Shown here: in pieces, positions 44,207 to 55,468 of the stretch
Numbering within the stretch: position 1 is the stretch's first letter
How the letters are laid out: each line of letters opens with the position of its first letter
Assembly (NCBI GenBank): GCA_033557465.1
Contig: CM066037.1
Location: 207,017,156-207,081,155 of the forward strand
DNA: 64,000 nt
Origin: Ichthyophis bannanicus
Taxonomy: Eukaryota > Chordata > Amphibia > Gymnophiona > Ichthyophiidae
Direction: 5' to 3'
Translations under genes and position numbers: made by a program
The notes under the pieces: generated by a model
Database searches by the model: none
Seen by the model: the letters and a program-made list of their open reading frames with translations, nothing else
What the model was told of the DNA's origin: nothing

Positions 44207-44920
44207 TCACCCCCGGGGGCCCCCCTGGACTGCATCCGTAAGGGTTGCCCAACGATCTCGGTGGTGATACACTTCCGCAAGGGACCCACAACCCTGGTTC
44301 TTTAAATAGGCAATCCCACGGTACTTGGCCTGCAAGGCCCGCTTCACCTCTTTCCGATATTTCTTATAGGCCACCCACTCCGTACCAGGAATGGTGGCCT
44401 GCAGGCTCTCCAGGTGGGAGAGCTGGGCTTGCAGCTGGGCCGCCTCCTCCTGGAGACCCCGGAGCTGTCGCACCACTGCCACAACCTCCTCCGGGGCCCT
44501 AGCCGGCACCTGGAAGGGCGGCAGGCCCGACCCTCCGTCCTCATCCTCACTGGAGGAGGTAGAGGCCTCCTCCAGAACCCAAGGCGGAGGGGGGGCCCCG
44601 CCGCCCCCTATACTGGTGGAGGAGCCTGGTACAGCTCTCCAGGGCCCCCCCAGGGCCTCTCCCTGCATCCACCCAGCCTCCACACCCTGCCTCGGAAGGA
44701 GAAGCGAGCCTTCTCCAGGAGGTAGCAGGCCCAATCCTCCGGGCATGTGGGTCCCTTCTCCCTGGCCATGTGCAGTCCTACCTGGGGAGCCCCCCTCCTG
44801 GGGCACCGGCTGAAAACAGGTTCCAGCATCCACGGCAGTCTGCAGCAAAGGAGGCCTACCAGGCCTGGTAGGCCCCTGGGCCTGGGCCTCTCCCGCTGGA
44901 GGTGGCCCAGGACCCGACAT
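44207..44920 (-). CDS. Extra 5' ORF of Tx1, left copy (237 codons), coiled-coil protein
   Basis: The frame starts 84 bp from the LINE 5' end (methionine at 44920, MSGPGPPPAG) and stops at 44207. The N-terminal half is proline/glycine-rich, then an acidic serine patch (STSSSEDEDGG), a heptad-like helix (VVRQLRGLQEEAAQLQAQL) and a basic stretch (YKKYRKEVKRALQAKYR). I know of no named family for it. Part of the same protein is conserved in the other copy despite many nucleotide differences. It could instead be a captured piece of another element. Confidence 0.55.
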   Translation of the reverse strand: MSGPGPPPAGEAQAQGPTRPGRPPLLQTAVDAGTCFQPVPQEGGSPGRTAHGQGEGTHMPGGLGLLPPGEGSLLLPRQGVEAGWMQGEALGGPWRAVPGSSTSIGGGGAPPPPWVLEEASTSSSEDEDGGSGLPPFQVPARAPEEVVAVVRQLRGLQEEAAQLQAQLSHLESLQATIPGTEWVAYKKYRKEVKRALQAKYRGIAYLKNQGCGSLAEVYHHRDRWATLTDAVQGGPRG

Positions 44921-45004
44921 CCAAACACAGTCAGTGAGCTAAACTCCTCCCCCTAGCAGGAGCTCTCCAAAGTAGGTCCTCTCACCACGACTGCTGAAGA
45001 GCAA

Positions 45005-45013
45005 CTGAGTGGA
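45005..45013 (-). other. 9-bp Tx1 target site, middle copy
   Basis: The bases ctgagtgga separate the 5' end of the left LINE from the 3' end of the right LINE, with no DIRS sequence between. One insertion therefore used the target duplication of the other. Confidence 0.9.
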
Positions 45014-45199
45014 AATTTTGTTTATTATAGACAAGCAACAAAAAGACATACAAAATCAAAAACAGGCAACCCAAACAAGACCACACCCCCCAAAACCCCC
45101 ACCCACCCCGACATAGCACAAACACGAAACTGAGCCCCCCCCGTGACCCACCTCCCCAAACCCACCACCAAACCCAGCAACCAGCACACGTGCCCCCTC

Positions 45200-45465
45200 C
45201 AACCAACATCAACCCGCAGTAGTCCATGTACTGTTCATGTCCATCCCAACCCCCCCTCAACAACAACCCGCAGTAGTCCATTCAATGATCATGTCCATCC
45301 CAACCCCCCCCGACAACCCACAGTAGTTCATTCAATATTCATGTCCATCCCAACCCCCCCCAACAACAACCCGCAGTAGTTCATTCAATGTTCATGTCCA
45401 TCCCAACCCCCCCCCCCAACAGCAACCCACAACAGTCCAAGCAATGTCCAATGTCCAGAATGTCC
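45200..45465 (-). repeat. Minisatellite in the Tx1 3' UTR, right copy
   Basis: About five units of 50-57 bp, each with the core cagtagt-cattcaatgttcatgtccatccca followed by a C-run of 7-13. The left LINE has only one degenerate unit at the matching place (about 36420-36480). Confidence 0.8.
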
Positions 45466-46048
45466 ATGAGGACTGCCAAACCCCCCCCCCACTCACACCC
45501 ACAAAACATATTCCCCCGTCCCCACCCCCGCCCCAACGAAGGAGCAGCAGCTCCTCCACCCCCCACCCCAATCCCTGTCCCATCCCCACCCTCCCCACAA
45601 CGAAAATACATCAAAAGCAAAACCCCCACCCCCACCCCCCCAAAACAAAAACATAAAGGCGACTCGAGCCCTTCCCCAACAAAAATCCACGAAAACAAAA
45701 CCAAAAGTACAAACCAAAGAAGAAAACATAACCCAATACTGCCCTGCAACAATAGACAGCAGAGCGGGATGCACACAAAACAAACACAACTGTTCCAGGG
45801 AAACCATCCCCCAAGGAGAGAGGGAGAGCGGACAAGTGGTCAAACCGCCGCAGAACCGCAGCACCAGCGCACCCCCCCCCCCCCGGGAGAAAAACAACCC
45901 CAAGTCCCTAACCAGGAATAACCCCAGGGAAACCCTCCCCCTGCTTTCTCACCCCCCCCCCCAGGAGACAAAGCAACCCCAAATCCCTAACAGGGAAGAA
46001 ACCCCAGGGAAACCCTCCCCCTCACGGGGGGCGTAGGGTGAGGTGACG

Positions 46049-49000
46049 CTACAGACGCTCCCAACGATGGGCCTCCACCACCCGCCTTTCGCGTTGTGCC
46101 ATGCTGGACACTTTCTCCAAAATGTCCCGCACCACCTCGTCGAGGGGCAAGACCAACCCCCGGGCCGAGACATGACAGCGCGCTTGCCACAGGTGGTAGC
46201 GCACTACAGCCGTGACGAGGTAGAGGGTCCCGGAGTCCTGCCTTAGAGGAAAGGACCAGGCCCCGTACACCCACTCCGCATATGTAAGGAGGGAAAGATC
46301 ACGCAGGTGAAGAGCAGCGGACACCAACCGGCAGGCCTCCACGTTAAAGGGGCACTGCCGGAGGAAATGGTCCATGGTCTCCGTTTGCCCCTCACACCCT
46401 GCCCTCGGACAGACCCACTTGGCCTGTGACCTGTACTTGAGGTTATCCCTCACGTACAAACGCCCGTGGAAAGACAACCAGGCCACATCCCGAACCTTCT
46501 TCAGCAGCCGAGGGGAGTTCAAATGCCGAAGGCACCGCTGCATCACATCCGCTGGACAGTCCCGCAGGGCCCACCGTGGTTGAAAGTGGGAGGTGAGTAC
46601 CATCCGGTACAATCCTTTCCGCCCCAAGGACTGGGCGAGCTGGTCGGTCACCCCCCACCGCCGAATGAGCCCCACCATCGTAAAAACATACGATGGGGCC
46701 TGTTCCCCACTCCGACGCACACGTGGGACCGAGGACGCCCCCTCCCACTGCTCCCAGAAGCGGGAGAACCACCCCCGATAGGAGGCCACCCAGCAAACCC
46801 CACCCCCTTCCTGCATCCTACCTAAGTGAAACGCCATAGACAAGATTGACAGGAAGACAAGGGGGTGCAACATACTCAAACCGCCCTGTGCCCGATCCAG
46901 GCAAACGATGTTGCGCTGGACAGGGTTCAGGCGGTTACCCCACACAAAACAGAAAAAGACAGCACTGACAGACGCCTGACGGGACGACGGAAGAACGAAG
47001 ACCGTGGCCACGTGCAGAAAGAGGGGAAGCAGTAACGACCCGAGGAGTTTGATCTTCTCCTCGAACGTACACCTCCACCCCCTCCACCGCAGCACCCGAC
47101 ACCGTGCACTCTCAAGACAACGATCCCAATTGGACTCCGCACAGTCCTCCAACCCGAAGACGAGGAGGAAAGGGGGCGCAGGAAGGCGGGGAGGCCGCCG
47201 AGGGGCCCAACCACAGCGTCTGGCACTTGCTGTGGTTGACAACAGAGTGGGCCACCTCCGAGTACTCCTCCACGGCCTCCCGCAGGGCCTCTACCCCTTC
47301 AGTGCCGTCCACATAAACTGAGATGTCATCAGCGTAGGCAATGACAGTCACCGGGGGCGCACCAGGCGCCTCCAGGCCCCGCAACCCACCTGAGGACAAT
47401 CTCCGGAGGAAGGGGTCGAGGGAGAAGACATACAGCAGGGGGCTCAAAGGGCACCCCAGCCGCACCCCCGAGGCGACACCAAACGGCCGTCCGAGCCACC
47501 CGTTAATAAACGGGAAGCTCACCCCCCCTCGGTACAGCGCCTGCAAGACGAAGAGGAAACCTGCGGGGAGGCCGAAGTGCTGGAGCACCACCCACAGGTA
47601 CCGGTGACTGACTCGATCGAAGGCTTTGGACTGGTCCAAGGAGACCAACCAATGGTCCCGTTGGATCGACCGGCCTCTCTCCACCACCTCCCGGACTGTG
47701 GCAACAGCATCCAGAACCCCTCTCCCCCGAACGGAACAATACTGGGAAGGGGACAGCAAAACGCCCGACACCTCCACCAGTCGGTTGGCCAAACACTTGG
47801 CCAGGATCTTCCGGTCCGCGTTCAGAAGAGAGAGCGGCCGCCAAAAGTCCAAGGAGCTATCGTCCTTCCCCTTGGAGAGCAACAGCAGGACAGACTCGCG
47901 AAATGACCGCGGGAGAAACCCCGTGTCCATGATCTCCTGAAACAGGGAGGTCAGGAAGGGGGCCAGCTGGGAGATGAAAGTGCGATAGAACTCCACTGGG
48001 AGTCCATCACGCCCAGGCACCTTCCCCAACGGCATGGCACGAATCGCCCTCTCCACCTCCACCTGCTGAATCGGAGCAGTGAGTGCATCAACCTGTGCCT
48101 GAACCACAGCCGAATACACCGGGGGAAGGCCCAGGTATTCTCGGATATGGGTGAGGTCCACGGGGCAATCCCCAAACAGGTCCCAGAAGTATTCCCCCAC
48201 CATCCGCAAAAGGTCCTCCTGGGAGGTATGAAGGGTACCGTCCTCGCCCCGCAGGGCCATGACCTCCCGACACCGAACCCTCTCCTTGCAAGTCAAGAAA
48301 GGATCTGGGGTGGCGACCCCACCGGCCGCCCCCTTGAAGCATAGGGAGGCATGGCGATCATAAAGCAGGCCACGGAGCTGGACCCGCACCTCTTCCACCT
48401 CCTCCTGCGCTGCCCCTCGGGATACCAAACGATCCAGCGACCTCCGGAGGACAGTGTAAGTGAGGTAGCGGGATCGAGCCATGGAGGTACCCCGGGAACG
48501 GAAGAGTTGGCGGGCACGCGTTTTCACCTCATCCCACCAAGCGCCACGGGAAGGAAAAACACCCAACAGGGTCTCCTGGTCTGCGAGAAAGGCCAAGAAC
48601 TCCTGGACCACCTCTGATGTTGCCAACAACTGCACATTCAGTCGCCAGAGGCCAGGACCCCTGCTGAGCTCCTCGTGGTTAGCCAGGAAGGACACGGAGA
48701 GGACGCAGTGGTCCGAAAAGTCAACCGCCTGCAACTGCGGAGGGGAACACTCCACCCGGGCACTCACATATATCTGATCGATACGACTCCTGCGGGTCCC
48801 ATGGTAGTAGGTGAACCCCGGCGACCGTGGAAAGGCCCGGTGGAAGACATCCACTAGGTCAGCCGTCCGGGTCATCTCGGCTAAAAAGAGGCCCTCGTAA
48901 CTGGGTGGGCAACGCTCCCCCCCTCGGTCCTGCAACAGGGTGGTGGTGTTGAAATCCCCGGCGAGGACCACCAAACGGGAGGTGTGTAAGTAGGGGCGGA

Positions 49001-49387
49001 TGACCCGAAAAAGGTCTTCTGCGCCAACTTAGACTGGGGGCAGTAGACCACCACGAAACGAAACCGATGGGGCCCGCAGTAGCCGTCTAAGAGCAAACAC
49101 CGGCCCTGCTCCAGTTCCCACACATACTGCACATGAAATCGGTGAGACATGAACAAAACCGCCACTCCTGCGTAGGGCTGGGCCGCAAGTGACCAGTACG
49201 AAGGACCCCACCTCCACTCCCGCTTCGCCCGATGAAGGCTAGTGAGCGAGGTGAGCCTGGTCTCCTGCAAAAAGATGACATCCAGCCCGCTCGTGGAAAG
49301 AAAATCAAAGGCCGTAGCCCGCGCCTGGTCGGTCAAAATGCTGGCCACGTTGAGAGTGGCGCACGAGAACGCAGGAGTGCACGCCAT
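46049..49387 (-). pseudogene. Tx1 ORF2, right copy
   Basis: Methionine at 49387, two bases after the ORF1 stop. The endonuclease start reads to about 49015, where a one-base frameshift occurs. The next frame (48974-47112, 620 codons) is open through VVLAGDFNTTT, RIDQIYVSA, LVSLDQSKAFDRVSH, GCPLSPLLYVFSLDPFL and IAYADDISVYVDG. A second shift near 47230, with a deletion of about 30 bp relative to the left copy, leads into 47242-46049. That frame holds the thumb and the C-terminal knuckle CPRAGCEGQTETMDHFLRQC. A premature TAG at 46049 removes the last nine residues. This copy keeps the longest uninterrupted RT in the window. Confidence 0.88.
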
Positions 49388-49389
49388 GC

Positions 49390-51200
49390 CTAGTTCGTGT
49401 GCAGTGACCCTTTCCTCCTCTTCTCACCAAACCCTGGATCCCCGGAATCCCGCTTGCAGGACAAGCCTGCGAGCTGGAGCAACTCCTCGGGGTCCACGTT
49501 GACCACCTCGAGGATCTCCTCCTCCTCCTGCCCGACCCTGTCACCCCAGGAGGTGCTGGTGCCCCCGGGACCACCAGGCAAAGCTGTCGCAGGGGCTAAC
49601 CCAGTCCCCATGGGGCGAGGGGGCACAGACAGGTCAGGGGTCGGAGGAATGATCTCCTCCGTGGGGTCCACCACCGGTTCCGCCCCCCCTCCCCGGACAA
49701 AGACTGAGACAACGGACCAGTGCCCACCCCCGCGGGGGAGGCCGGGACGGCCGGGTCAGCAGGGGGCTCCTGCGAAGGCCCAACACCCAACTGCGGGGGC
49801 AAAAGCCCGTCCTCCCTCACCCGTCGGGCGCCAGTATCCCCACTAATTGGAGGACCCTGACCGCGGCGCGCCTTCGGAAGTTTCGGAGGCCGCCGCTGAG
49901 GAAGAGGGGCTGCCCCCGCCGCTAACCGTTCCGAGCGCCGCACAGGGGGCCCTGCCTCTACAGGCAAGCCCTCATCCGCCTCAGCCGCATCAGCAGCCAA
50001 AAAGACGAAACGCTTGATGTCCAACACGGGCTCTGCATCCAGCAATGGGGATGTCTCCCGTTTCTTCCTTTTGGACTTGCCACCCTTAGAAGGGACATTG
50101 GTCCATTCCTGGGGTGGCACCACCCGCAACCCACTATCCTGCCGTGAAACAGCAACCTCCACCACATCAACCCTCTCCTCCTTCCTACCCAAATCCCCTC
50201 CCCCTGGTGGCTCCCTCGGCTCAATGGACTCCTCCACCTTAGGGCCCCCAGACTCCTCCTGAGGGAGAGGGTCCTCCACAACCTCCTCCCGCACAGGAGC
50301 CTGAGGTGGGGCGACGGCATCCCCCCCCGGTCCATTGTTTGATGCAGAGGGGCAGCGGGCAAAGGGGTGGCCCAACTCCCCGCAAAGGTTACACCGAATA
50401 AGCAAACACCCGGCCGAGGCGTGACCCCGTCCACCACAACGGGTGCAGACCTGCTCGGGACAGTTCATACTCAAATGACGGAATGAGCTACAACGGTGAC
50501 AATCGCGAGGTTGCCCGGGGTAGTAGCAAAAGATGCGATCCCGACCGAGGAAACCGGCCGAGGGCACGTGCTGCACGACATTTCCCACCTCACGCAAACG
50601 GATTCTACCCTTCCACAACCCGTCCCACACCCCTAGGGGCCCAGCGCCCTTAACCAGGGGTGCGAGAAGCACCGCATGGCGCGACAACCAAAACTGGATG
50701 TCCTGCCCTGGGAGCGACTCATTCCTAACCAGGATGGTCACAGGTACTGTCCCCTGGCGAGAGATAGGCACAACACGAAAGTCAGCCCACCCTCCCTGCC
50801 CCCTCTGCTGCTGGTATCGGTCCCAGAAAATCTCCAGCCCCCGTCTCAGCATGAAACTAACATCATACTCAATGGTGTTGTTCATGTGGATGAAGGCATA
50901 GAGATCTCCTGGGAGAAACCCCAGCCCAAGGACCATCCTCAAGACCTTTTCCCTGGCTGGAGGGGCCCCTCCCCAGCCCACCGGATCTGCGCCACGTTGC
51001 GCCGTCGGACCTCACCCCCTACCCCTCGGAACCCTCCCCCACCTCCTCCCTCTCCCGCCGGACCGCTCTCTTGGGAAACCCCCCTCCCCCCAGCCCCACC
51101 TGAAGTCCCCGGAGCAGTACCGGACCCCCTCAGGGCCTCTGCAAAGGTACGGGGGGGAACCGACCCCCCAGCCCCCATCCCCCATCCCCTGCCCTCTGCT
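49390..51200 (-). pseudogene. Tx1 ORF1, right copy, frameshifted
   Basis: The 50981-49596 frame carries the middle domain and three zinc knuckles; the first reads CHRCSSFRHLSMNC. The N-terminal part with RTFAEALRG is in another frame (51178-50939), and the C-terminal end (49674-49390) in a third. Compared with the intact left copy, indels near 50960 and 49690 account for this. The stop-TAG, two-base, ATG junction with ORF2 is preserved. Confidence 0.85.
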
Positions 51201-52495
51201 CACCTCCCCCGCAACTACCTGCGAGGGAAGCTGCTGCTGTTCTGCAGGATCCGAAGCCACCTCAAAGGAGGCGACCTTGGGGCTGGGCAGGATCAGCTCA
51301 GCAAATACAGAATCAGGGATACTGCCTCTACCAGATCCCTGGGTGCCACCGAGAAACTCCGGAGCACCCCCTTCTATGAAACCCTGTTGCCGCCTGAATG
51401 TATCAAAGGCCCCTTGAGGGCCGTCCGGGGTTTCCAAGGCCAACATGATGGCATCATGCACCTGTTTCTCGGTGACACCCAGAGGACCAGGGAACCCCCC
51501 CGTACCCCTGTCCTGTGCTCCCAACCCGTCGCAGGGTTCTTGCGTTTCCGCCACTACCACTGGGGACGGACACTGCCCCCCCCAGTCCCGGGATCCAAGG
51601 GCACCACCCCATCCCCCAGCCCCACAGACATCAGTCCCTACCCCCCATCAGGAAACACCACTACCTCCCCTCCCACTGGTAGACCAGTCGTCCGCTCCCC
51701 CTCCCCCTCCCCGCCAGCTACAGGAGTTCCCTGCTCTGTTCCATGGACGGCAGACACTGATGACACCAGACCCTCAACCAACCCACCGTCCGCTACCCCC
51801 TGTAAGGCTACCGGCAATAAGGCAGGACCGTCCTGAGACAGCAGGACAGATCCCCCCATAACCAATCCCCCCGAACCTCCGCCCCCCTGCCCCCCGTCAC
51901 TCCCAGGTCCTACCTTATTGCCGGTGCCAGACGTGGCACAGGGGTCAGGAACATCCCGGCCGGCAGCCAGGGCTCCAGCAGCAAGGGCGGACGCCCCCCC
52001 GCGAGCCAGGCCCCCCTCGGCCACACCAGCGGGAACTGCAGGCACCTGCGCATCCTGCTCCGCCGACCCAGGTTGCAAGGACAGCTGAACGGCATTCTTC
52101 CGGCCCCCCCCAGGGGCTGCAGAGAAAGAAAAGCAGCCCCTACCCTGCTCCTTCCCCCTTCCTGCACTCCTCCGGCGCCAGACAGCCACCTCCGGGAACT
52201 GGGGGCGGCCAATCTGCAGCCTCCGGGGATCCAAGAAAGAGGAAGAAGCAGGACCCCCGGGAACCCCCTGCACAATCGCAGACTTCGGGACCTCCGCAGT
52301 GGCTGAACCGGCAGGCATCCGATGGTCCAGAGCAGCATCCGCTGATCCCCGACGTGGACAGGAACCTTCCAAGCGTCCATGGCCTGCTGCAGGAGTCCCT
52401 GACGTGGAGGAGCCGCGAGGAAGATCCCCCAACTCTTCAGCGGATCGCCGCCGGTGCTCTCTCGGCAGGACAGAGAGCAGAGTACCCCCGTCTTC
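51201..52495 (-). other. Tx1 5' UTR between promoter-like block and ORF1, right copy
   Basis: Long open stretches exist here (for example 52636-51638), glycine/proline/serine-rich and without domains. The matching region of the left copy (43600-42300) is broken into several frames. I regard it as GC-rich untranslated DNA whose open frames are mostly due to composition. Confidence 0.5.
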
Positions 52496-52551
52496 ACACT
52501 TCCGGGAGAACCCGGAAGTGACGTCAGTCGAGTTGCGGCGGCCATCTTTGG
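52496..52551 (-). promoter_or_regulatory. Promoter-like motif cluster in right Tx1
   Basis: The plus strand has cacttccggg, then cccggaagtgacgtca (ETS site overlapping a perfect CRE) and gcggcggccatcttt (YY1-like). Clustered ETS, CRE and YY1 sites are a common design of CpG-rich mammalian and LINE promoters. Activity is inferred. Confidence 0.6.
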
Positions 52552-52680
52552 AGCACGATCGGGTTGAGGGAAGCCCTACAGCGTCATCCAGCAGCGGGGC
52601 AACCCTCTCCGGAACCCGGACTTCATCTGTTAGCACTCCCCGGCGATCAAGATGGGGACGGCCTTCTGCAGTTGGTGCTA

Positions 52681-53780
52681 TTAGGGAAGCAGAAAACCGC
52701 CCGAAAACACCCGCGGATGGTGGGGATCGATGCCTCCGGACCCCTCGTTCAGTGCAGGACCGGCATTGCTCGAAGCAGGTAGCAGACGCTGCGATGCCAT
52801 TTTAGAAGCCCTCCAACGCTGGCGGGCTGCAGCTTCCTCGGAAAACATCCAAGCGCCAGCGGGGGATATGGGATCCAGTGGACCAGAGATCATCAGCCCA
52901 GCCTCCGGGAATGGGACAGCCATACTTCCATCAACACCTGTCTTTGCCTGAAGGTAAGGGTCTCCGGACCGCGATGATACACCAGGGAATTGAAACACAC
53001 ATTCTTCTCCCCTCACAGGAGTCGGATATGGGAAGGGTAGGCTGCGGGATTGGGGATATCCACTCTTACTACCCACCCCCGGGGGCCTCCCCTGGACTGC
53101 AGACATACCATGACTTGCCCACCGATCATAATTTCGGTAGATTTCAGTAAGGGACCCACAACCCTGGCTCTTTAAAGATGTTATCTGCTGATACTTGGCC
53201 TTCAAGGCCCGCTTCACCCCCTTTCTATAGGTCTTATAGGCCACCCACTCCTCACCGGGAATGGTGGCCTGCAGGCTCTCCAGGTGGGAGAGCTGGGCTT
53301 GCAGCTGGGCCGCCTCCTCCTGGAGACCCCGGAGCTGCCGTACCACCGCCACGATCTCGTCCGGGGCCCTAGCTGGCTGTGGAAGGACGGCAAGCCCGAC
53401 CCTCCGTCCTCATCCTCACTGGAGGAGGTAGAGGCCTCCTCCAGGACCCGAGGCGGAGGGGGGAACCCGCCTCCCCCAGCACTGTACAAGGCAGTCCTCC
53501 AAGGCCTCCCCAGGGCCTCTCCCTGCCTCCACCCAGCCTCCACACCCTGCCTGGGAAGGAGAAAGGAGCCTCCTCCTGGGGGTAGCGGGCCCGAGCCTCC
53601 GGGCATGTGGATCCCTCTTCCCTGGCCATGTGCAGTCCTACCTGGGGAGTCCCCCTCCCGGGGTACCGGCTGTACCAGGCTGCCATCCGCCCCGTCTGGC
53701 TTCAGCGAAGGAGGCCTACCAGGCCTGGTAGGCCTCTGGGCCTGGGCCTCTCCTGCTGAAGATGGCCCAGGACCCGACAT
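52681..53780 (-). pseudogene. Extra 5' ORF of Tx1, right copy, frameshifted
   Basis: The first frame (53780-53214) has the proline/glycine-rich half and STSSSEDEDGG. A shift near 53380 continues in 53352-52681 with VVRQLRGLQEEAAQLQAQL and KGVKRALKAKYQ, then runs about 110 residues further than in the left copy. The shared coiled-coil block supports real past coding. Confidence 0.5.
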
Positions 53781-53864
53781 CCAGGCACCAACTGTGAGCT
53801 AGGCTCCGCCCCCTAGCAGGAGCTCACTGAGATAAGTCCTCTCCCTAGCACTGCAGCAGAGCAA

Positions 53865-53873
53865 CTGAGTGGA
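53865..53873 (-). other. 9-bp Tx1 target site, right copy
   Basis: The bases ctgagtgga lie between the 5' end of the right LINE and DIRS pol sequence (gggcccactcgtg). Confidence 0.9.
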
Positions 53874-55399
53874 GGGCCCACTCGTGTGGCAGCAGCATTT
53901 GACTGAGTTTGTCTGCCCAAGAATTTTGAATGCCTGGAAGGTATACTGCAAACAAGTGAATTTATAACTCTCTGGCGAGGGCCCATAGTTGCAAAGCTTC
54001 GTTGCATAGCGACAGAGAGCCTGTTCCACCTTGCTTGTTCATATAGAATATAGCTACCTGATTGTCGGTTTAGACCAGAACTGTCTTGTTGCTGAGATGG
54101 CCCTGAAAGACTTGAATAGCCTTGAAAATGGCTCTTAGTTCTAGGAGGTTTATGTGAAGGGACACCTCCTGTGAGGTCCAAAGACCCTGAGTGGAGAGAT
54201 CGTGAAAGTGGGCCCCCCCAACCCAACTTGGACGCATCTGTCGTCAGGGTAGTTTGGTATAGAGGCTGCTGGAAAGGAGATCCTACAAGGAGGTTTTCCA
54301 GGGATTGCCACCATTGCAGGGACTAAATCAGACGTGTGGTAGCTTTGATTTTGTCTGTGAGTCGACCACTGAGAGGAAAAGGTCCACTGGGCTGCTTGCA
54401 TGTGGAGGCGAGCATAGGTAACCACATGGACAGTGGATGCCATGTGTCCCAGCAGTTGAAGCATCTCCTAAGCAGTAAGGAATACCATCGTAGATGCTTG
54501 AGATGCTAGATGTATTATATGTAGACAGCGTGGCTGTGGCAGGAAAGCCTTTGACTGCCATGTGTCTAGACGAACCCCTATGAACTCTAGGGCTTGAGAG
54601 GGGGAGAGATGAGATTTTGGGAAGTTTATGACTAGTCCCAAGTATTGAAGAATTCCCATTGCTCGAGAGAGAGCGAAGCTGGCCTCTGGAGCTGTCGATG
54701 CTCAAATGAGCCAATCGTCTAAGTAAGGGAAGACGAATATTCCCAGAGTCCTCATAAATGCTGCTACCACTGCCATGCATTTTGTGTAGACGCTTGGAGC
54801 AGAGGCTAGTCCGAAAGGAAGAACTCTGTACTGGAAGTGTCTTCCTTGGATCAGGAATCGAAGGAACTTCCTGTGATCTGAGTGGATGAGAATATGACCT
54901 AGACCTAGATTGGCCACTGTTGGAAACAGAATACTGGGCTTGATGGACCTTGGTCTGACCCAGTATGGCATATCTTATGTTCTTATGTTCTTACGTGTAC
55001 GCATCTCTTAGATCTAGAGAACATAGCCAATCCTGACTTTGAAGGTATGGTAAAAGTGTTCCGAGGGAGATCATCTTGAACTTTTCTTGGAACAAATACT
55101 TGTTTAATTCTCTGAGGTCCAATATAGGCCTGTGTCCCCCTGTCTTCTTTGGAATAAAAATGTAGGGGGAGTAGAACCCTGTCCCCCTGTTGGGGTATGG
55201 GCACTTCTTCGATTGCTCCTTGAGCTAGAAGTGATGTGACTTCCTGCCACAAAAGGTCGGTGGCAGGGCCTGAGAATTGAACTGTTTCAGAATTGTAGGT
55301 GGGGGCAAGTTGAGGAAATGAAGCTTGTATCCCAATCTTACAATAGACAGAGTCCAATTTTCTGATGTTATTTGTTGCCATCTTTTGGCAAAATGGCAT
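53874..55399 (-). pseudogene. DIRS RT and RNase H, part right of the LINEs
   Basis: The 55399-54983 frame has DLLWQEVTSLLAQGAIEEVP, the start of a DIRS RT. After the CR1 tail insertion, 54971-54702 has the blocks LGHILIHSDHRKFLRF, VLPFGLASAPSVYTKCM and FPYLDDWLI, where YLDD is the catalytic box. The 54659-54468 frame has FPKSHLSPSQALEFIGVRLDT. RNase H (about 54226-53874) is in shifting frames. The ORF continues at 36222. Confidence 0.87.
54900..54995 (+). mobile_element. CR1 3' tail, extremely truncated, in DIRS RT
   Basis: The stretch gacctagattggccactg ... gtctgacccagtatggcatatc plus ttatgttc repeats equals the last 90 bp of the CR1 copies at 13889 and 23231. It interrupts the DIRS RT between 54983 and 54900. 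Confidence 0.9.
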
Positions 55400-55468
55400 A
55401 GTCTGCCTGGAATGGTCAAGGGTTCTGGACCTTTTAGGGGCAGAATGACTAAGTTCTCCAGGTGGAAG

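Larger units (their letters stand above)
36223..45004 (-). mobile_element. Tx1-clade LINE, left copy, apparently full length (8782 bp)
   Basis: Read on the minus strand it starts with ttgctcttcagcag at 45004 and ends with an AATAAA-containing 3' terminus (aataaatcaaaatt) at 36223. Order: extra 5' ORF, promoter-like block, ORF1 with zinc knuckles, ORF2, and a G-rich 3' UTR. Its base composition is far more GC-rich than the surrounding DIRS. It lacks a poly(A) tail. The clade assignment rests on the ORF2 type and on the site-specific insertion. Confidence 0.88.
45014..53864 (-). mobile_element. Tx1-clade LINE, right copy, apparently full length (8851 bp)
   Basis: Same layout as the left copy and very similar along the whole length. 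The 5' end (ttgctctgctgcag) is at 53864 and the 3' terminus (aataaacaaaatt) at 45014. It differs by small indels, by a longer minisatellite in the 3' UTR and by a different set of frame breaks, so it is an independent insertion and not a recent segmental duplication. Confidence 0.88.

Noticed and set aside
45200..45465. CRISPR-like array because of regularly spaced similar units
   Set aside because: Units are directly adjacent with no unique spacers, and the context is a vertebrate LINE 3' UTR; it is a minisatellite.
50676..51836. 386-codon open frame on the plus strand, antisense to Tx1 ORF1 and 5' UTR
   Set aside because: It is proline/serine-rich, has no domain, and lies opposite real coding sequence in GC-rich DNA. 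Similar antisense frames occur across both LINE copies.
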